Of a DNA stretch of 64,000 nucleotides, positions 1-7,981 are shown piece by piece. Every line of letters starts with the position of its first letter. The stretch's first letter is position 1. The position numbers and the translations under genes are program-made. Source of the DNA: Tritrichomonas musculus (taxonomy: Eukaryota > Parabasalia > Tritrichomonadida > Tritrichomonadidae). The stretch is from assembly GCA_039105265.1 (NCBI GenBank), contig JAPFFF010000022.1:186001-250000 (forward strand). Direction: 5' to 3'. The notes under the pieces are model-generated. The model searched no databases. It worked only from the letters and a program-made list of their open reading frames with translations, and had not been told where the DNA came from.

Positions 1-181
1 TTGAGTCAATTTTTGTTTGGAGTTCTGAAATTTTCTGTCTTAACGTGAAAATTTCTTTTACGATTAACCATTCCATGCTATCAATTCTTTTAGCAAGATA
101 TTCATAAGAAGGCATGTTTGAACATCTTTTTTCTAAGAATTCAATTCTTTCTTTTAATGTTTTCTTTTCTAAGAGAGACAT
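1..181 (-). CDS. Partial small coiled-coil protein
   Basis: A minus-strand frame starts MSLLEKKTLKERIEFLEKR at 181 and runs off the left edge of the window, giving about 60 visible residues. The heptad-like pattern of Leu and Ile with many Lys and Glu predicts a coiled coil. The start is chosen because TCACTTTAATTG (complement of 184-195) lies just upstream, like the initiator sites of neighbouring genes. It is divergent from the 258-812 gene, so the 76 bases between them should act as a two-way promoter. Function unknown. Confidence 0.55.
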   Translation of the reverse strand, partial: MSLLEKKTLKERIEFLEKRCSNMPSYEYLAKRIDSMEWLIVKEIFTLRQKISELQTKIDS

Positions 182-245
182 TCAATTAAAGTGAAATGAA
201 GTTCATATAACAAAATTTTAAACTTTTTTATCTCACCTATTTTTA

Positions 246-256
246 TCACTTCATTA
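246..256 (+). promoter_or_regulatory. Initiator-like site TCACTTCATTA
   Basis: TCACTTCATTA ends one base before the ATG at 258. It matches the trichomonad initiator consensus TCA-Y-(T/A), which sits within about 20 bases of start codons. The same core recurs before other element Z genes. Confidence 0.5.
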
Positions 257-257
257 A

Positions 258-812
258 ATGACAAATTTATTATCAACACCAGATAGTAGATTAATTCAAA
301 TTCATAATAATTTGTATGGCGATTCAAGCTCTTTTGAAAGTTTCTTAGAAGAAAACAAAGGAAATAAAATCCAAGCAAAAAAAGACATCATTGATTCAAT
401 TAAAAGTGCTCTCCATGAAAATAATTATGATGGTGGTGATAATTCTGAAGCTATTTATTGGTTTTCAAGAGGGATTTCAAATAAATTAAGAAGAAATGCT
501 AATAGATATCAAAATAGAGAAATTCCATTAATTCAATTACCTCCACCACCACCTCCACCAAGAGAACCAGAAAGATATATTGATTCTGATGTAGGTTTAT
601 TCAATAATATTCAAAATCTTTTAAAAAGTCAAAGAAGAGCAACTGATGATTCAGCTTTACACACAAAATTTCATAGATGGAAGAAATTAGAAACAAAACA
701 AGATAAATTAGTTGAAGAAATTATGACTAATTTATACAAAAATCCTGATAATTGGGAAATCAATTTTGAACAATTGAATAATCAAGGAAGAACGTTATTA
801 TGCCCAAATTAG
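258..812 (+). CDS. Hypothetical protein upstream of pPolB (184 aa)
   Basis: I do not recognise this protein. It is hydrophilic, has a run of eight prolines near residue 97 followed by an acidic/basic stretch, and a helical C-terminal third rich in Lys, Leu and Glu. It overlaps the pPolB start by 13 bases in another frame, which suggests tight coupling to the polymerase gene. A role in replication, for instance as the priming terminal protein, is possible from position alone, but no motif shows it. The ATG directly follows a TCACTTCATTA initiator-like site, which fixes the start. Confidence 0.6.
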   Translation: MTNLLSTPDSRLIQIHNNLYGDSSSFESFLEENKGNKIQAKKDIIDSIKSALHENNYDGGDNSEAIYWFSRGISNKLRRNANRYQNREIPLIQLPPPPPPPREPERYIDSDVGLFNNIQNLLKSQRRATDDSALHTKFHRWKKLETKQDKLVEEIMTNLYKNPDNWEINFEQLNNQGRTLLCPN

Positions 813-3800
813 CAAAATTTTTTGATGATGTTGTTTCCCATCATGAAATGAATAGACAATATTTAATTTCATATTGTGTTAATAGACAGTGGCATACAAT
901 GCCTTTAATTCCTGAAAATTATAATCAATTAAGGCAAAATTTAACAAGGTCAAATTTTATATTTTCAATTGATAAAACTCCTGCAGAATTTTTTTATGAT
1001 AAAGGTGCTCAAAAAGTTCCTGCATGGTCATTATTTTCAGGTATAAGATTTTATAGAAATCCAAGAGTTGATACATATTCTGATAGAGGTGGTGAATTCT
1101 TTAGTTATTTGGTCAAAGAACAAGTTCCTCAATGTATCAAAGATTATTTAATTAAATTACAAATTTTTGATAAATTAACTGACGATAGAAATAAATTTAA
1201 ACAACGTTCAGAATTAAATGATTGTTGTTTTGTTTATGCTTTATCTCAAACTGATGATTATTCAATTGAAGAATTAAATCAAATTAGATTAAGAATTCAA
1301 AATAGATATTTATCTCAAAATGCAATTAATCAATTATGTTCTGAATTTAAAATTCATTTAAAATTAACTTTTATTGATGAAGATTTTGAAGGAAGAAATA
1401 AAAAGCAAACCGTTAAACCGTATTCAAATTCTAAACGTAAAAATTATTTAGGTGTTGAAAAAGATGAAGCAAATCATATTCATCATTTCAATATCTTTCA
1501 AAAACATTATTTCATTGAAGAAAAAACACCTTTTAGTACCTATTATATGAAAAATTATGAAGAAATAAATGATGAAACAAAATTTGATAAAGAATACGTT
1601 TTAACTTCAAAACATAATAATCAAAGATATTGGAGGAAATCTAAATATTTCATTAGTTCCTCAAATTTAGTTCGATTATTATTTAAAAAGAATTTATTTA
1701 AACCAATAACTTATGGTGAATATTCAATTCTCAATACAATTTATTATAATGAAATTGAGAATGATGTTTCAAATATTAAATTAGAATTTGATAAGAATTT
1801 TTGTACTCAATTAATTGAACCTAAGAAATATAAAGAACCTAAGAAAAAATTCTATCAAACTTATTGGTATTGTGATTTTGAAGCTGATGTTTCAGGTAAA
1901 ATTCATAGACCTTATATGTGTGTTATTCAAAATGAAAATGGAACCGTTAACAAAACTTTTAGAGGAAAAAATTGTAATATTAAATTATTAGAATTTTTAC
2001 CTGATGAATCAATTATTTATTTTCATAATTTATCTTATGATATTAGAATGTTAGCTTCATTTGGTATTCAAAAGTCAATAATTAAAGGAACTAAAACAAT
2101 GATGACCGATATAAATTTCAAAGGGAAAATTTTACATTTCAAAGATACTTTACCAATTTTGAATTGTAAATTAGAAAAATTACCTAAAATGTTTAATTTA
2201 ACTTCTGAATTAGGTGAAATTAAAAAAGAAATTTTCCCTTACAAATATTATACGTTAGACCGATTAATTTATAATAGAGGGAAAATTTCAGAAGCAGGTC
2301 AAAATGAAGATAAAAAATGGTCAAATGAAGATTATTTAAATTTTGTTAGAAATATTGATTCAATTCCTGGTTGTAGAATTAATAATTTTGAATTTGATAT
2401 GTATAAATATTCTCAATTTTATTGTGAACAAGATGTTAATATTTTAAGATTAGGTTTCAATAAATTTAGAAAAGGTTTCTTAGATGATTTCAAAATTGAC
2501 CCTTTTAAATTTATTTCAATAAGTTCATTGGCAAATGAAGTTTTTAATAGAAAAGTTTATTACGGTAAGAATTTATATAAAATTGGTGGAGTTGTTAGAA
2601 AATTTTGTTCTCATGCAATTTATGGAGGAAGATGCATGACTGCTTATAACAAAAAGTGGCATACAATGATAAATTTAACCGATTTTGATGCAAAAAGTTT
2701 ATATCCAAGTGCAATGAGAAGATTATATACAGTTGAAGGAATCCCACAAGTCATCTCACCTGACCAATTAAACATTGAATTCTTATCAAAACAAGGTGCT
2801 TATATTGTTGAAATTGAAATTTCAAAAGTTAACAAACATTATGCTTTTCCATTAATTGTTAGAAAAGTTAATGGAATAAATTTAAATGATGACAAATTAA
2901 AAGAAGGTGAAAAAATTAAGATGATAGTTGATAATATTTATTTAGAAGATTTAATTGAATTTCAAAAAATTGAATACAAAATTTTGAGAGGCTATTATTG
3001 GTCTGGAAAAAGAGATTATACAATTCAAGAAGAAATTCAAAAAATATTTGATAAAAGAACAGAATATCAAAAAGAAAAAAATCCGTTGCAAGAATTATAT
3101 AAATTAATTATGAATTCTTGTTATGGAAAAACAATTGAAAGACCTGTTGAAAAAGATTGGAAATATTTAAAGAAAGGTGATGAATTAAATAAATTTTGGA
3201 CCAAAAATTATAATAAAATTGTTGAATCAATTGAATTAAATGATTCAGAAATTTCAGCCGTTAAAACATTGAAACCAATTGATAAACATTTCAATTTTTC
3301 TTTGTTAGGAATTCAAGTTCTTTCAATGTCTAAAAGAATTATGAATGAAGTTATGTGTTTAGCTTTTGATAAAGGTTGTCATATTTATTATGTCGATACA
3401 GATAGTTTTATGATTGAATGCCCTGATTTAGTTAAATTAGAAGTTGAATATGAAAAGAAATACAATAGAAAATTGATAGGAAATAATCTAGGTCAATTTC
3501 ATTGTGATTTTCCTTCAATTAAAGACCATGATGAAATGCCATGGTCAATTGAAGCTTATTTTCTAATGAAAAAAATGTATATTCACAAAATAACTGATTC
3601 AACTAATGAAATTGATTATGTTATTCGAGGAAAAGGAATAACATTAAATTCAATTTATCATGCAGCTAATTCAAAATTCAAAGGTGATTTAATGAAACTT
3701 TATGAATACTTATTTAACGGAAAAAGTATTCAATTTGATTTAACTCAAGGACAACCATGTTTTTCAATGAACAAAGATATGACCGTTTCAACTTTAAATG

Positions 3801-3871
3801 AATTCTTCAGAAAAATAAAAACAAATTATGAAGAAGGAAAAAGAGAAAAATATTTTGAATATTCTAAATAA
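800..3871 (+). CDS. Protein-primed DNA polymerase B of element Z
   Basis: This 1023-residue enzyme should copy the linear element from a protein primer. Visible motifs in order: a Cys/His region (NDCCFVYAL near residue 139, HHF and HYF near 230-240), exonuclease motifs YCDFEAD near 356 and YFHNLSYD near 406, polymerase motif A DFDAKSLYPSAM near 628, motif B LIMNSCYGKT near 769 and motif C YVDTDSF near 864. All catalytic Asp residues are in place and the gene looks whole. It is only distantly similar to the pPolBs of elements B and D, which share YSDFETN, DAVSLYPS and LLNSIYGKS instead. The ATG overlaps the upstream gene. Confidence 0.92.
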   Translation: MPKLAKFFDDVVSHHEMNRQYLISYCVNRQWHTMPLIPENYNQLRQNLTRSNFIFSIDKTPAEFFYDKGAQKVPAWSLFSGIRFYRNPRVDTYSDRGGEFFSYLVKEQVPQCIKDYLIKLQIFDKLTDDRNKFKQRSELNDCCFVYALSQTDDYSIEELNQIRLRIQNRYLSQNAINQLCSEFKIHLKLTFIDEDFEGRNKKQTVKPYSNSKRKNYLGVEKDEANHIHHFNIFQKHYFIEEKTPFSTYYMKNYEEINDETKFDKEYVLTSKHNNQRYWRKSKYFISSSNLVRLLFKKNLFKPITYGEYSILNTIYYNEIENDVSNIKLEFDKNFCTQLIEPKKYKEPKKKFYQTYWYCDFEADVSGKIHRPYMCVIQNENGTVNKTFRGKNCNIKLLEFLPDESIIYFHNLSYDIRMLASFGIQKSIIKGTKTMMTDINFKGKILHFKDTLPILNCKLEKLPKMFNLTSELGEIKKEIFPYKYYTLDRLIYNRGKISEAGQNEDKKWSNEDYLNFVRNIDSIPGCRINNFEFDMYKYSQFYCEQDVNILRLGFNKFRKGFLDDFKIDPFKFISISSLANEVFNRKVYYGKNLYKIGGVVRKFCSHAIYGGRCMTAYNKKWHTMINLTDFDAKSLYPSAMRRLYTVEGIPQVISPDQLNIEFLSKQGAYIVEIEISKVNKHYAFPLIVRKVNGINLNDDKLKEGEKIKMIVDNIYLEDLIEFQKIEYKILRGYYWSGKRDYTIQEEIQKIFDKRTEYQKEKNPLQELYKLIMNSCYGKTIERPVEKDWKYLKKGDELNKFWTKNYNKIVESIELNDSEISAVKTLKPIDKHFNFSLLGIQVLSMSKRIMNEVMCLAFDKGCHIYYVDTDSFMIECPDLVKLEVEYEKKYNRKLIGNNLGQFHCDFPSIKDHDEMPWSIEAYFLMKKMYIHKITDSTNEIDYVIRGKGITLNSIYHAANSKFKGDLMKLYEYLFNGKSIQFDLTQGQPCFSMNKDMTVSTLNEFFRKIKTNYEEGKREKYFEYSK

Positions 3872-3903
3872 ACTTTTTGAATTAAAATTTTAGCCGTTTA
3901 TTT

Positions 3904-3920
3904 TCACTTCATCACTTCAC
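3904..3920 (+). promoter_or_regulatory. Doubled initiator-like site
   Basis: TCACTTCATCACTTCAC, preceded by AAAATTTTAGCCGTTTATTT, sits 10 bases before an ATG at 3930. Nearly the same AAAATTTT-GCCGTTTATTTTCAC block precedes the gene at 7151, so this is a shared promoter module in element Z. Confidence 0.45.
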
Positions 3921-3929
3921 TTTTATTTA

Positions 3930-4106
3930 ATGTCCAATAAATGAACTTGCAATTTTGAAGAATTAAAACAACAAGTGAATATCAATACTGTTCAAATTCA
4001 ATGGTGGAAAAATATTGTATCTATTTGGATTGCTATACAAATTACAACAATTATGTTGTTCTCCATGGGTTTCTATTATTTAATTAAATTATCACAAAAA
4101 GTTTAA
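3930..4106 (+). other. Short coding-like stretch with one membrane segment
   Basis: Downstream of the doubled initiator site the sequence codes for a small hydrophobic segment (around WWKNIVSIWIAIQITTIMLF) ending in LSQKV. It looks like a single-pass membrane miniprotein of the element, but it is not a clean open frame, so I list it as a remnant. The 270 bases from 3872 to 4141 hold nothing else I recognise. Confidence 0.35.
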
Positions 4107-4141
4107 ATAAAAAAACGTTTTTTTATTCATTATCTTTATTT

Positions 4142-5143
4142 TTAAAATGAAACGATTAATGGAATTTGAAAGATGAATTCACCATATTCATCATTTTGCT
4201 GTTCATAAATTATATCAATTCCATTATTAGAGTAAGAATATGAATTTTCTTCTTCTGAAAATTTCATTGTTTGAGTGGATTGAGTAGATTTGAATTCTAT
4301 TTCTGAACAAGTTTCATTTTCTACTGGTTGTTTCTTCTTTTTGCCATACAAAATTACAATAACCAATAGAATTAATAGAATTCCAACTCCACAAAACACA
4401 AAGATTCCAATCAGTAATGCAAAATTTCTATTATTTCTTGGCTTTTCTTTGAGAATTCCAATCAAATTTTCAGCATCAGGTGAATTTTCTAGTGAACTTT
4501 CAATTTCTAGTTGAATTCATTGATGAACTTTCAATTTCAGTGAACTGTCTAGTGAACTTTCCTCTGATGGACTCTCAATTTCTAGTGAACTGTCTAGTGA
4601 ACTTTCCTCTGAACTTTCAATTTCAGTTGGATTCATTGATGGACTCTCAATTTCTAGTGAATTTCTAGTGAACTTTCCTCTGAACTTTCAATTTCTAGTG
4701 GACTAATTGAAGGACTTTCAGTAGGTGTTTCAATTGGACTTCTAGAAACAGTTGGTAGAGGTAATGAACCTGAATAAGAAACCCAACACAAATTAATGTT
4801 ATCAGAACTAACAATTTCGAGTTCATGTTCTTTGTAATCAAATTTGGAGAGTAATATTGAGTTCTGAATTTGTATTCAGGTTGGTTCAAAGCAACTTCAG
4901 CTAATAACCCCATCAAAGCACTGTGAAATTTCCATAATCAACATTGGAAATTGCATGGATTCTGAATTCTTGTCCCCAAAATGAAATTTTATGTCTGAAT
5001 TCTGTTCCATCATTTTCCTTAAAGCAACAATAATATTGTGAGGCATCACATGTCAACTTTGAGTTTATTTCATTATCTTCATAGAATCGATAAACAGTTG
5101 TTGAACAAGAACAGAAAAGAACAATGAAAATGAGAAACAACAT
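4142..5143 (-). pseudogene. Broken membrane/surface-protein gene region
   Basis: Read on the minus strand, the 5' side (about 5.1 kb) opens with a signal peptide (MLFLIFIVLFCSC) followed by a Cys-bearing segment. The middle, about 4.47-4.72 kb, is a Ser/Glu/Leu-rich repeat. The 3' side (about 4.14-4.46 kb) has one strong membrane helix (LLIGIFVFCGVGILLILLVI) followed by a KKKK stop-transfer and a polar tail. Together this is the plan of a type I surface protein with a stalk. The region looks broken in about two places. TCACTA lies just upstream of the signal-peptide start. Whether it is element cargo or a captured host gene is unclear. Confidence 0.5.
4490..4700. repeat. Degenerate Ser/Glu-coding tandem repeats
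   Basis: Units built from CAATTTCTAGTGAACT and TCTAGTGAACTTTCCTCTGA recur about six times, with lengths that vary between roughly 25 and 60 bases. On the minus strand they code for Ser, Leu, Glu and Ile, consistent with a stalk of variable length in the membrane-protein region. Confidence 0.6.
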
Positions 5144-5175
5144 CTAAAAAAAATGAATTTTAGTGAAATGACTTT

Positions 5176-5325
5176 TTATTTATTCAATTTTTGAATTAAT
5201 TTAATAGTTCTTTTCAACTCTATCATTTTCGAAAGATTATTCAATCTTTTGGCTTCTTTATATTTATCAATTAGAGATGATAAATAATTGTCAACTTTGA
5301 TTGGTAATTGTTTAAATTCACTCAT
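5176..5325 (-). CDS. Small helical protein (49 aa)
   Basis: A short minus-strand frame starts MSEFKQLPIKVDNYLSSLID at 5325 and ends with a TAAA-type stop. The rest alternates Lys/Arg with Leu/Ile and should form one amphipathic helix or a short coiled coil. It lies divergent to the 5465-5803 gene across a duplicated promoter block. Its Met codon is itself part of the repeated string TTCACTCATTGAATAAAAA, so a real gene is likely but not certain. Function unknown. Confidence 0.45.
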   Translation of the reverse strand: MSEFKQLPIKVDNYLSSLIDKYKEAKRLNNLSKMIELKRTIKLIQKLNK

Positions 5326-5454
5326 TGAATAAAAATGAATTCAAATAAACGGAAAAATGAAGTGAGGTGTTGTAATAAAATTTTAGATTGTTTTTAAGTT
5401 CACTCATTGAATAAAAAGGAAGTGAAATGAAGTGTTGTAATAAAATTTTAACTC
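5316..5454. repeat. Duplicated divergent promoter block
   Basis: TTCACTCATTGAATAAAAA occurs at about 5316 and 5399, and each copy is followed by GAAGTG-type bases and TGTTGTAATAAAATTTTA. The two imperfect copies, about 80 bases apart, lie between the small minus-strand gene ending at 5325 and the plus-strand gene at 5465. They carry initiator-like TCACTC/TCACTTC cores on both strands. Confidence 0.5.
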
Positions 5455-5464
5455 ATATTTTCAA

Positions 5465-5803
5465 ATGGATTGTTGCAAACTCTTGAGATTATTTTTATTA
5501 ACAGTCTCACTTGATTTCTTCATATTATATATTACAACACGGTATTTGGAAATACAAAGTGAAAAACAATTTGAAAGTTCAAAAATTCTTGAAGCAAAGA
5601 AAACCCATATTTTGGCTCAAATTGAAGAAATTCAAAACAAATGGTATCCATTAGCTCATAAATATCAACAATTTGGTTGGGATGATATGATTAGGTCAAG
5701 TATTAAAAAAAGAGATGAACAAATCAAAAAATTAGAATTTCAATTAGAGATTCTTGAAAAACAAATTGCGAAAGCAAAAATAAGAGAAATAAAAATTAAA
5801 TAA
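5465..5803 (+). CDS. N-terminally anchored coiled-coil protein (112 aa)
   Basis: Residues 6-27 form a hydrophobic segment (LLRLFLLTVSLDFFILYITT) that should anchor the protein in a membrane or act as an uncleaved signal. Residues 30-110 are a long Lys/Glu-rich coiled coil with an aromatic patch (KWYPLAHKYQQFGWDDM) in the middle. The stop is followed by AAAAA, as in other small genes of element Z. I do not recognise a family. The plan resembles small membrane-tethered spike or scaffold proteins, but that is only a shape argument. Confidence 0.55.
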   Translation: MDCCKLLRLFLLTVSLDFFILYITTRYLEIQSEKQFESSKILEAKKTHILAQIEEIQNKWYPLAHKYQQFGWDDMIRSSIKKRDEQIKKLEFQLEILEKQIAKAKIREIKIK

Positions 5804-5853
5804 AAAAGAATTTTTAAGTAAAAATTGAATGTTTATTTATTTAATTTTCCCAT

Positions 5854-6105
5854 TTATGAATATTTTCCTACGACAGAATGCATCAACAAGAAATGGACAT
5901 ATTCAATTCTGTCCTGAAAATGTCTGTAAAGAAATTTGAACAATTTCTTACCAAGATTTTTTTGTGATTGTTCCACAACTTTTCCCCAAGCAACCCAGTA
6001 AACATCAAAGTTTGAATCAATAACAGAATTATTAAATTCTGTGAGGGCATCAATAAAATTGGCATTCGAAATGAACAAGTAGTTGTCAATGTCAACGAAA
6101 TTCAT
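5854..6105 (-). CDS. Hypothetical protein (83 aa)
   Basis: The frame starts MNFVDIDNYLFISNANFIDA at 6105. It is a mixed, aromatic-rich sequence (VYWVAWGKVVEQSQ, FLYRHFQDRIEYVHFLLMH) that looks like a small folded helical domain rather than a coil. No family recognised. A second frame over the same bases is treated as a shadow because it is shorter and low in charge. Confidence 0.45.
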   Translation of the reverse strand: MNFVDIDNYLFISNANFIDALTEFNNSVIDSNFDVYWVAWGKVVEQSQKNLGKKLFKFLYRHFQDRIEYVHFLLMHSVVGKYS

Positions 6106-6146
6106 CTTAAAAATAAAACTCCAACACCCTTTGAAAAAGTTCTTTT

Positions 6147-6240
6147 CAAAAATGGTGGGTGAAAATTGGTATTCAAAAAGTGAGATGGTTGAAGTTTATT
6201 GAAAAATGGTGGGTGAAATTATTTAAAAAGTTAAGATGGT
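6147..6240. repeat. Two-copy direct repeat, about 52-base period
   Basis: AAAAATGGTGGGTGAAA occurs at about 6148 and 6200, each copy followed by a run ending AGATGGTTG. The pair separates the 5854-6105 and 6231-6494 genes and overlaps the 3' end of the latter. Confidence 0.55.
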
Positions 6241-6494
6241 TGTAAAAACAAATTTTCTAACGAATTTCTATATTCTTTTATTTTTTTACTTTCTTCTTTC
6301 AATAAATTAATATTATTTCTAATATTTTTATATTCGATTATTAAATTATTTAATTCAATCATAGAATTTTGATAGTCTTCTGAATTATTATCTGCTTTCA
6401 AAAGTTTTTCGAAAATTTTATTTTTAGCTTTTTCAAATTCTGATTTTAAATAATCTAAATCATTATTAATTGCATTAATTGTTTGGTTCATCAT
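6231..6494 (-). CDS. Coiled-coil protein (87 aa)
   Basis: Almost the whole length is a Leu/Ile heptad pattern with Lys, Glu and Asn (LDYLKSEFEKAKNKIFEKLL, then a second helix from about residue 45). Two long helices joined by a polar turn around residue 38 suggest a helical hairpin. No catalytic motif is present. It belongs to the run of small coiled-coil genes between pPolB and integrase, which may be scaffold or DNA-handling proteins of the element. Function not known. Confidence 0.5.
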   Translation of the reverse strand: MMNQTINAINNDLDYLKSEFEKAKNKIFEKLLKADNNSEDYQNSMIELNNLIIEYKNIRNNINLLKEESKKIKEYRNSLENLFLQPS

Positions 6495-6564
6495 TTTATT
6501 TTTGTAGAGTTATTAAAAATTTCAATTCATTTTTCAATTATCAGAAAAGCTCAAAATTCAGAGA

Positions 6565-6708
6565 ATGATTCAATTCGTGATATTCTCAAAAAATCCAGGT
6601 CAAAATTTTGAAAACCAAAATGATTGGAATCTTTTTGCTCCAAATTCTGAATTTTACAAATTTATAATTGAAATTTGCAAACAAATAAATCCAGATTTAA
6701 ATAAATAA
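6565..6708 (+). CDS. Very small protein (47 aa)
   Basis: An open frame starts MIQFVIFSKNPGQNFENQND and ends LNK at a TAAATAAATAA stop run typical of this element. It faces the 6713-7096 gene tail to tail with only 4 bases between them, which fits the packed layout. It has no recognisable motif, and its size makes chance possible. Confidence 0.35.
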   Translation: MIQFVIFSKNPGQNFENQNDWNLFAPNSEFYKFIIEICKQINPDLNK

Positions 6709-6712
6709 TTCT

Positions 6713-7096
6713 TTATTCATTTTCAATGTATTTTTGAAATCTTTCAATTATTTCAAGAGTTTGTTTTTTAGTTTCAAGCCATTCGTTAAGAACTGAATCA
6801 AAATTATTTTTAATTAATGGCTTTTCATCAATTAGGTCTTGAATTTTCTTTTCAATTTCAAAAATTTTGGGACCAATATCTTCATCATTTTCTTTCTCAT
6901 GAAGTGCTTGTAATTTAATGAGGTCTTGTTTTGCATGCATCAATTCAAAATCATTTTCAATGAGCTTTATTTTTTCAGATGAAAGGTAAATTGATTTCCA
7001 TTTGAGATTTTTAAGTGCTTCTTCTAAAAGTTCTAGACGCTTTTCAACTAAATGAGTTGCCATTTCAGTTGCAAGTCTTCTTATTTCAGAGAACAT
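6713..7096 (-). CDS. Coiled-coil protein (127 aa)
   Basis: I choose the start MFSEIRRLATEMATH at 7096 rather than an earlier Met because TTCACTTTTA sits immediately upstream on the coding strand, matching the initiator sites of its neighbours. The protein is nearly all helix: a first coil around residues 20-45 (EKRLELLEEALKNL), a second around 55-95 and a third near the end (KKQTLEIIERFQKYIENE). Its promoter region is shared with the divergent gene at 7151. No family recognised. Confidence 0.55.
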   Translation of the reverse strand: MFSEIRRLATEMATHLVEKRLELLEEALKNLKWKSIYLSSEKIKLIENDFELMHAKQDLIKLQALHEKENDEDIGPKIFEIEKKIQDLIDEKPLIKNNFDSVLNEWLETKKQTLEIIERFQKYIENE

Positions 7097-7136
7097 TAAA
7101 AGTGAACTAAAATTTTCGCCGTTTATTTTCACATCA

Positions 7137-7146
7137 TCACTTCATT
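7137..7146 (+). promoter_or_regulatory. Initiator-like site TCACTTCATT
   Basis: The site lies five bases before the ATG at 7151 and is preceded by GCCGTTTATTTTCACATCA, close to the module at 3885-3920. The opposite strand carries the initiator for the 7096 gene, so about 50 bases serve both directions. Confidence 0.5.
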
Positions 7147-7150
7147 TAAA

Positions 7151-7339
7151 ATGAGTACCGTTCAAGAACAAGTTGAAAAGAATCAACAAGACATCTTGTA
7201 TTTGTTCACAACATTGAATCTATGTCAAAAAGTCATGTACAAACAAGAAAAGGAAATCAAAAAGTTGAAAGACGAACTTAAAACTGCAAATGAAAAGATT
7301 CAAGAATTAATGAATCAACTTAAAAATTCTCAATCCTAA
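7151..7339 (+). CDS. Short coiled-coil protein (62 aa)
   Basis: The whole protein reads as one coiled coil with two halves (VEKNQQDILYLFTTLNLCQ and KEIKKLKDELKTANEKIQEL). It starts with MSTVQEQ directly after a TCACTTCATT initiator-like site, and its stop merges into TAAATAAA. It could dimerise with one of the neighbouring coil proteins. No known family. Confidence 0.55.
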   Translation: MSTVQEQVEKNQQDILYLFTTLNLCQKVMYKQEKEIKKLKDELKTANEKIQELMNQLKNSQS

Positions 7340-7384
7340 ATAAAAAATTTTTAATTTAAATGAATTTTGTTTTTATTTATTTAT

Positions 7385-7585
7385 TTAAAAATAAATATAT
7401 AATTGAATTAGTTCATAAAGATGAACATTCAACCAATTGAGCATTGAATCAAAATCTTTTTTATCTTCATCTGGAACATCAATTTCTAAATCAATTTCAG
7501 CATTTTCAATGATTCTTAATAAAACCTTTTCATTAAGTTCTTCAAAATATAAAATGAAAAATTGATAAGCAAGAGTATCAGTCAT
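7385..7585 (-). CDS. Acidic hypothetical protein (66 aa)
   Basis: The protein is acidic and aromatic (MTDTLAYQFFILYFEELNEK, then EIDLEIDVPDEDKKDFDS) and ends in a hydrophobic stretch (LYELIQLYIYF). It may be a small helical domain. The frame fills the space between two plus-strand genes, as do other minus-strand genes here. No family recognised. Confidence 0.4.
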   Translation of the reverse strand: MTDTLAYQFFILYFEELNEKVLLRIIENAEIDLEIDVPDEDKKDFDSMLNWLNVHLYELIQLYIYF

Positions 7586-7677
7586 AATTTAAAAATAAAT
7601 AAAATTTATTTCCGTTAAATAGTCATTTCACAAAATTTTAATTCAAAATTGTCATATCACCAAATCATTTTTTAAAT

Positions 7678-7980
7678 ATGTTCAATAAAGCTGATTATCT
7701 AGCAATTTATGAAGAATTTGAAGACAAAGGAATTTTTCAAGACGATATTGAAATTGGTTCTTTTCCTAGTTCAAGATATGTTTCTGAAGATGATGTACCT
7801 TCAATACTTTTTGAAGAAATTGAACAACCTGTTCCTAAGAAAACTTCACAAACCCCTGAAAGACCAAAAATAATAATGCCTCAAATTAATCAATCATCTT
7901 CTTGGGATATTTTAGAAAAACATTTGCAAGAAAGTCTCAAATTTGTTCAAGAACAAAAGAAAAAATTTGAATCAAAGTAA
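7678..7980 (+). CDS. Acidic linker protein (100 aa)
   Basis: The N-terminal half is acidic and aromatic (DYLAIYEEFEDKGIFQDDIE). The middle is Pro/Lys-rich and likely disordered (PVPKKTSQTPERPKIIMP), and the end is a helix (WDILEKHLQESLKFVQEQKK). The layout is like the P/E-rich linker proteins before the MCP in elements A to C, but no sequence match is clear. It converges on the integrase gene with one base between the two stops. Confidence 0.5.
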   Translation: MFNKADYLAIYEEFEDKGIFQDDIEIGSFPSSRYVSEDDVPSILFEEIEQPVPKKTSQTPERPKIIMPQINQSSSWDILEKHLQESLKFVQEQKKKFESK

Positions 7981-7981
7981 A

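Noticed and set aside
4290-4668. Plus-strand hydrophobic proteins over the stalk repeats
   Set aside because: They are the opposite strand of the Ser/Glu-coding repeats and have no promoter.
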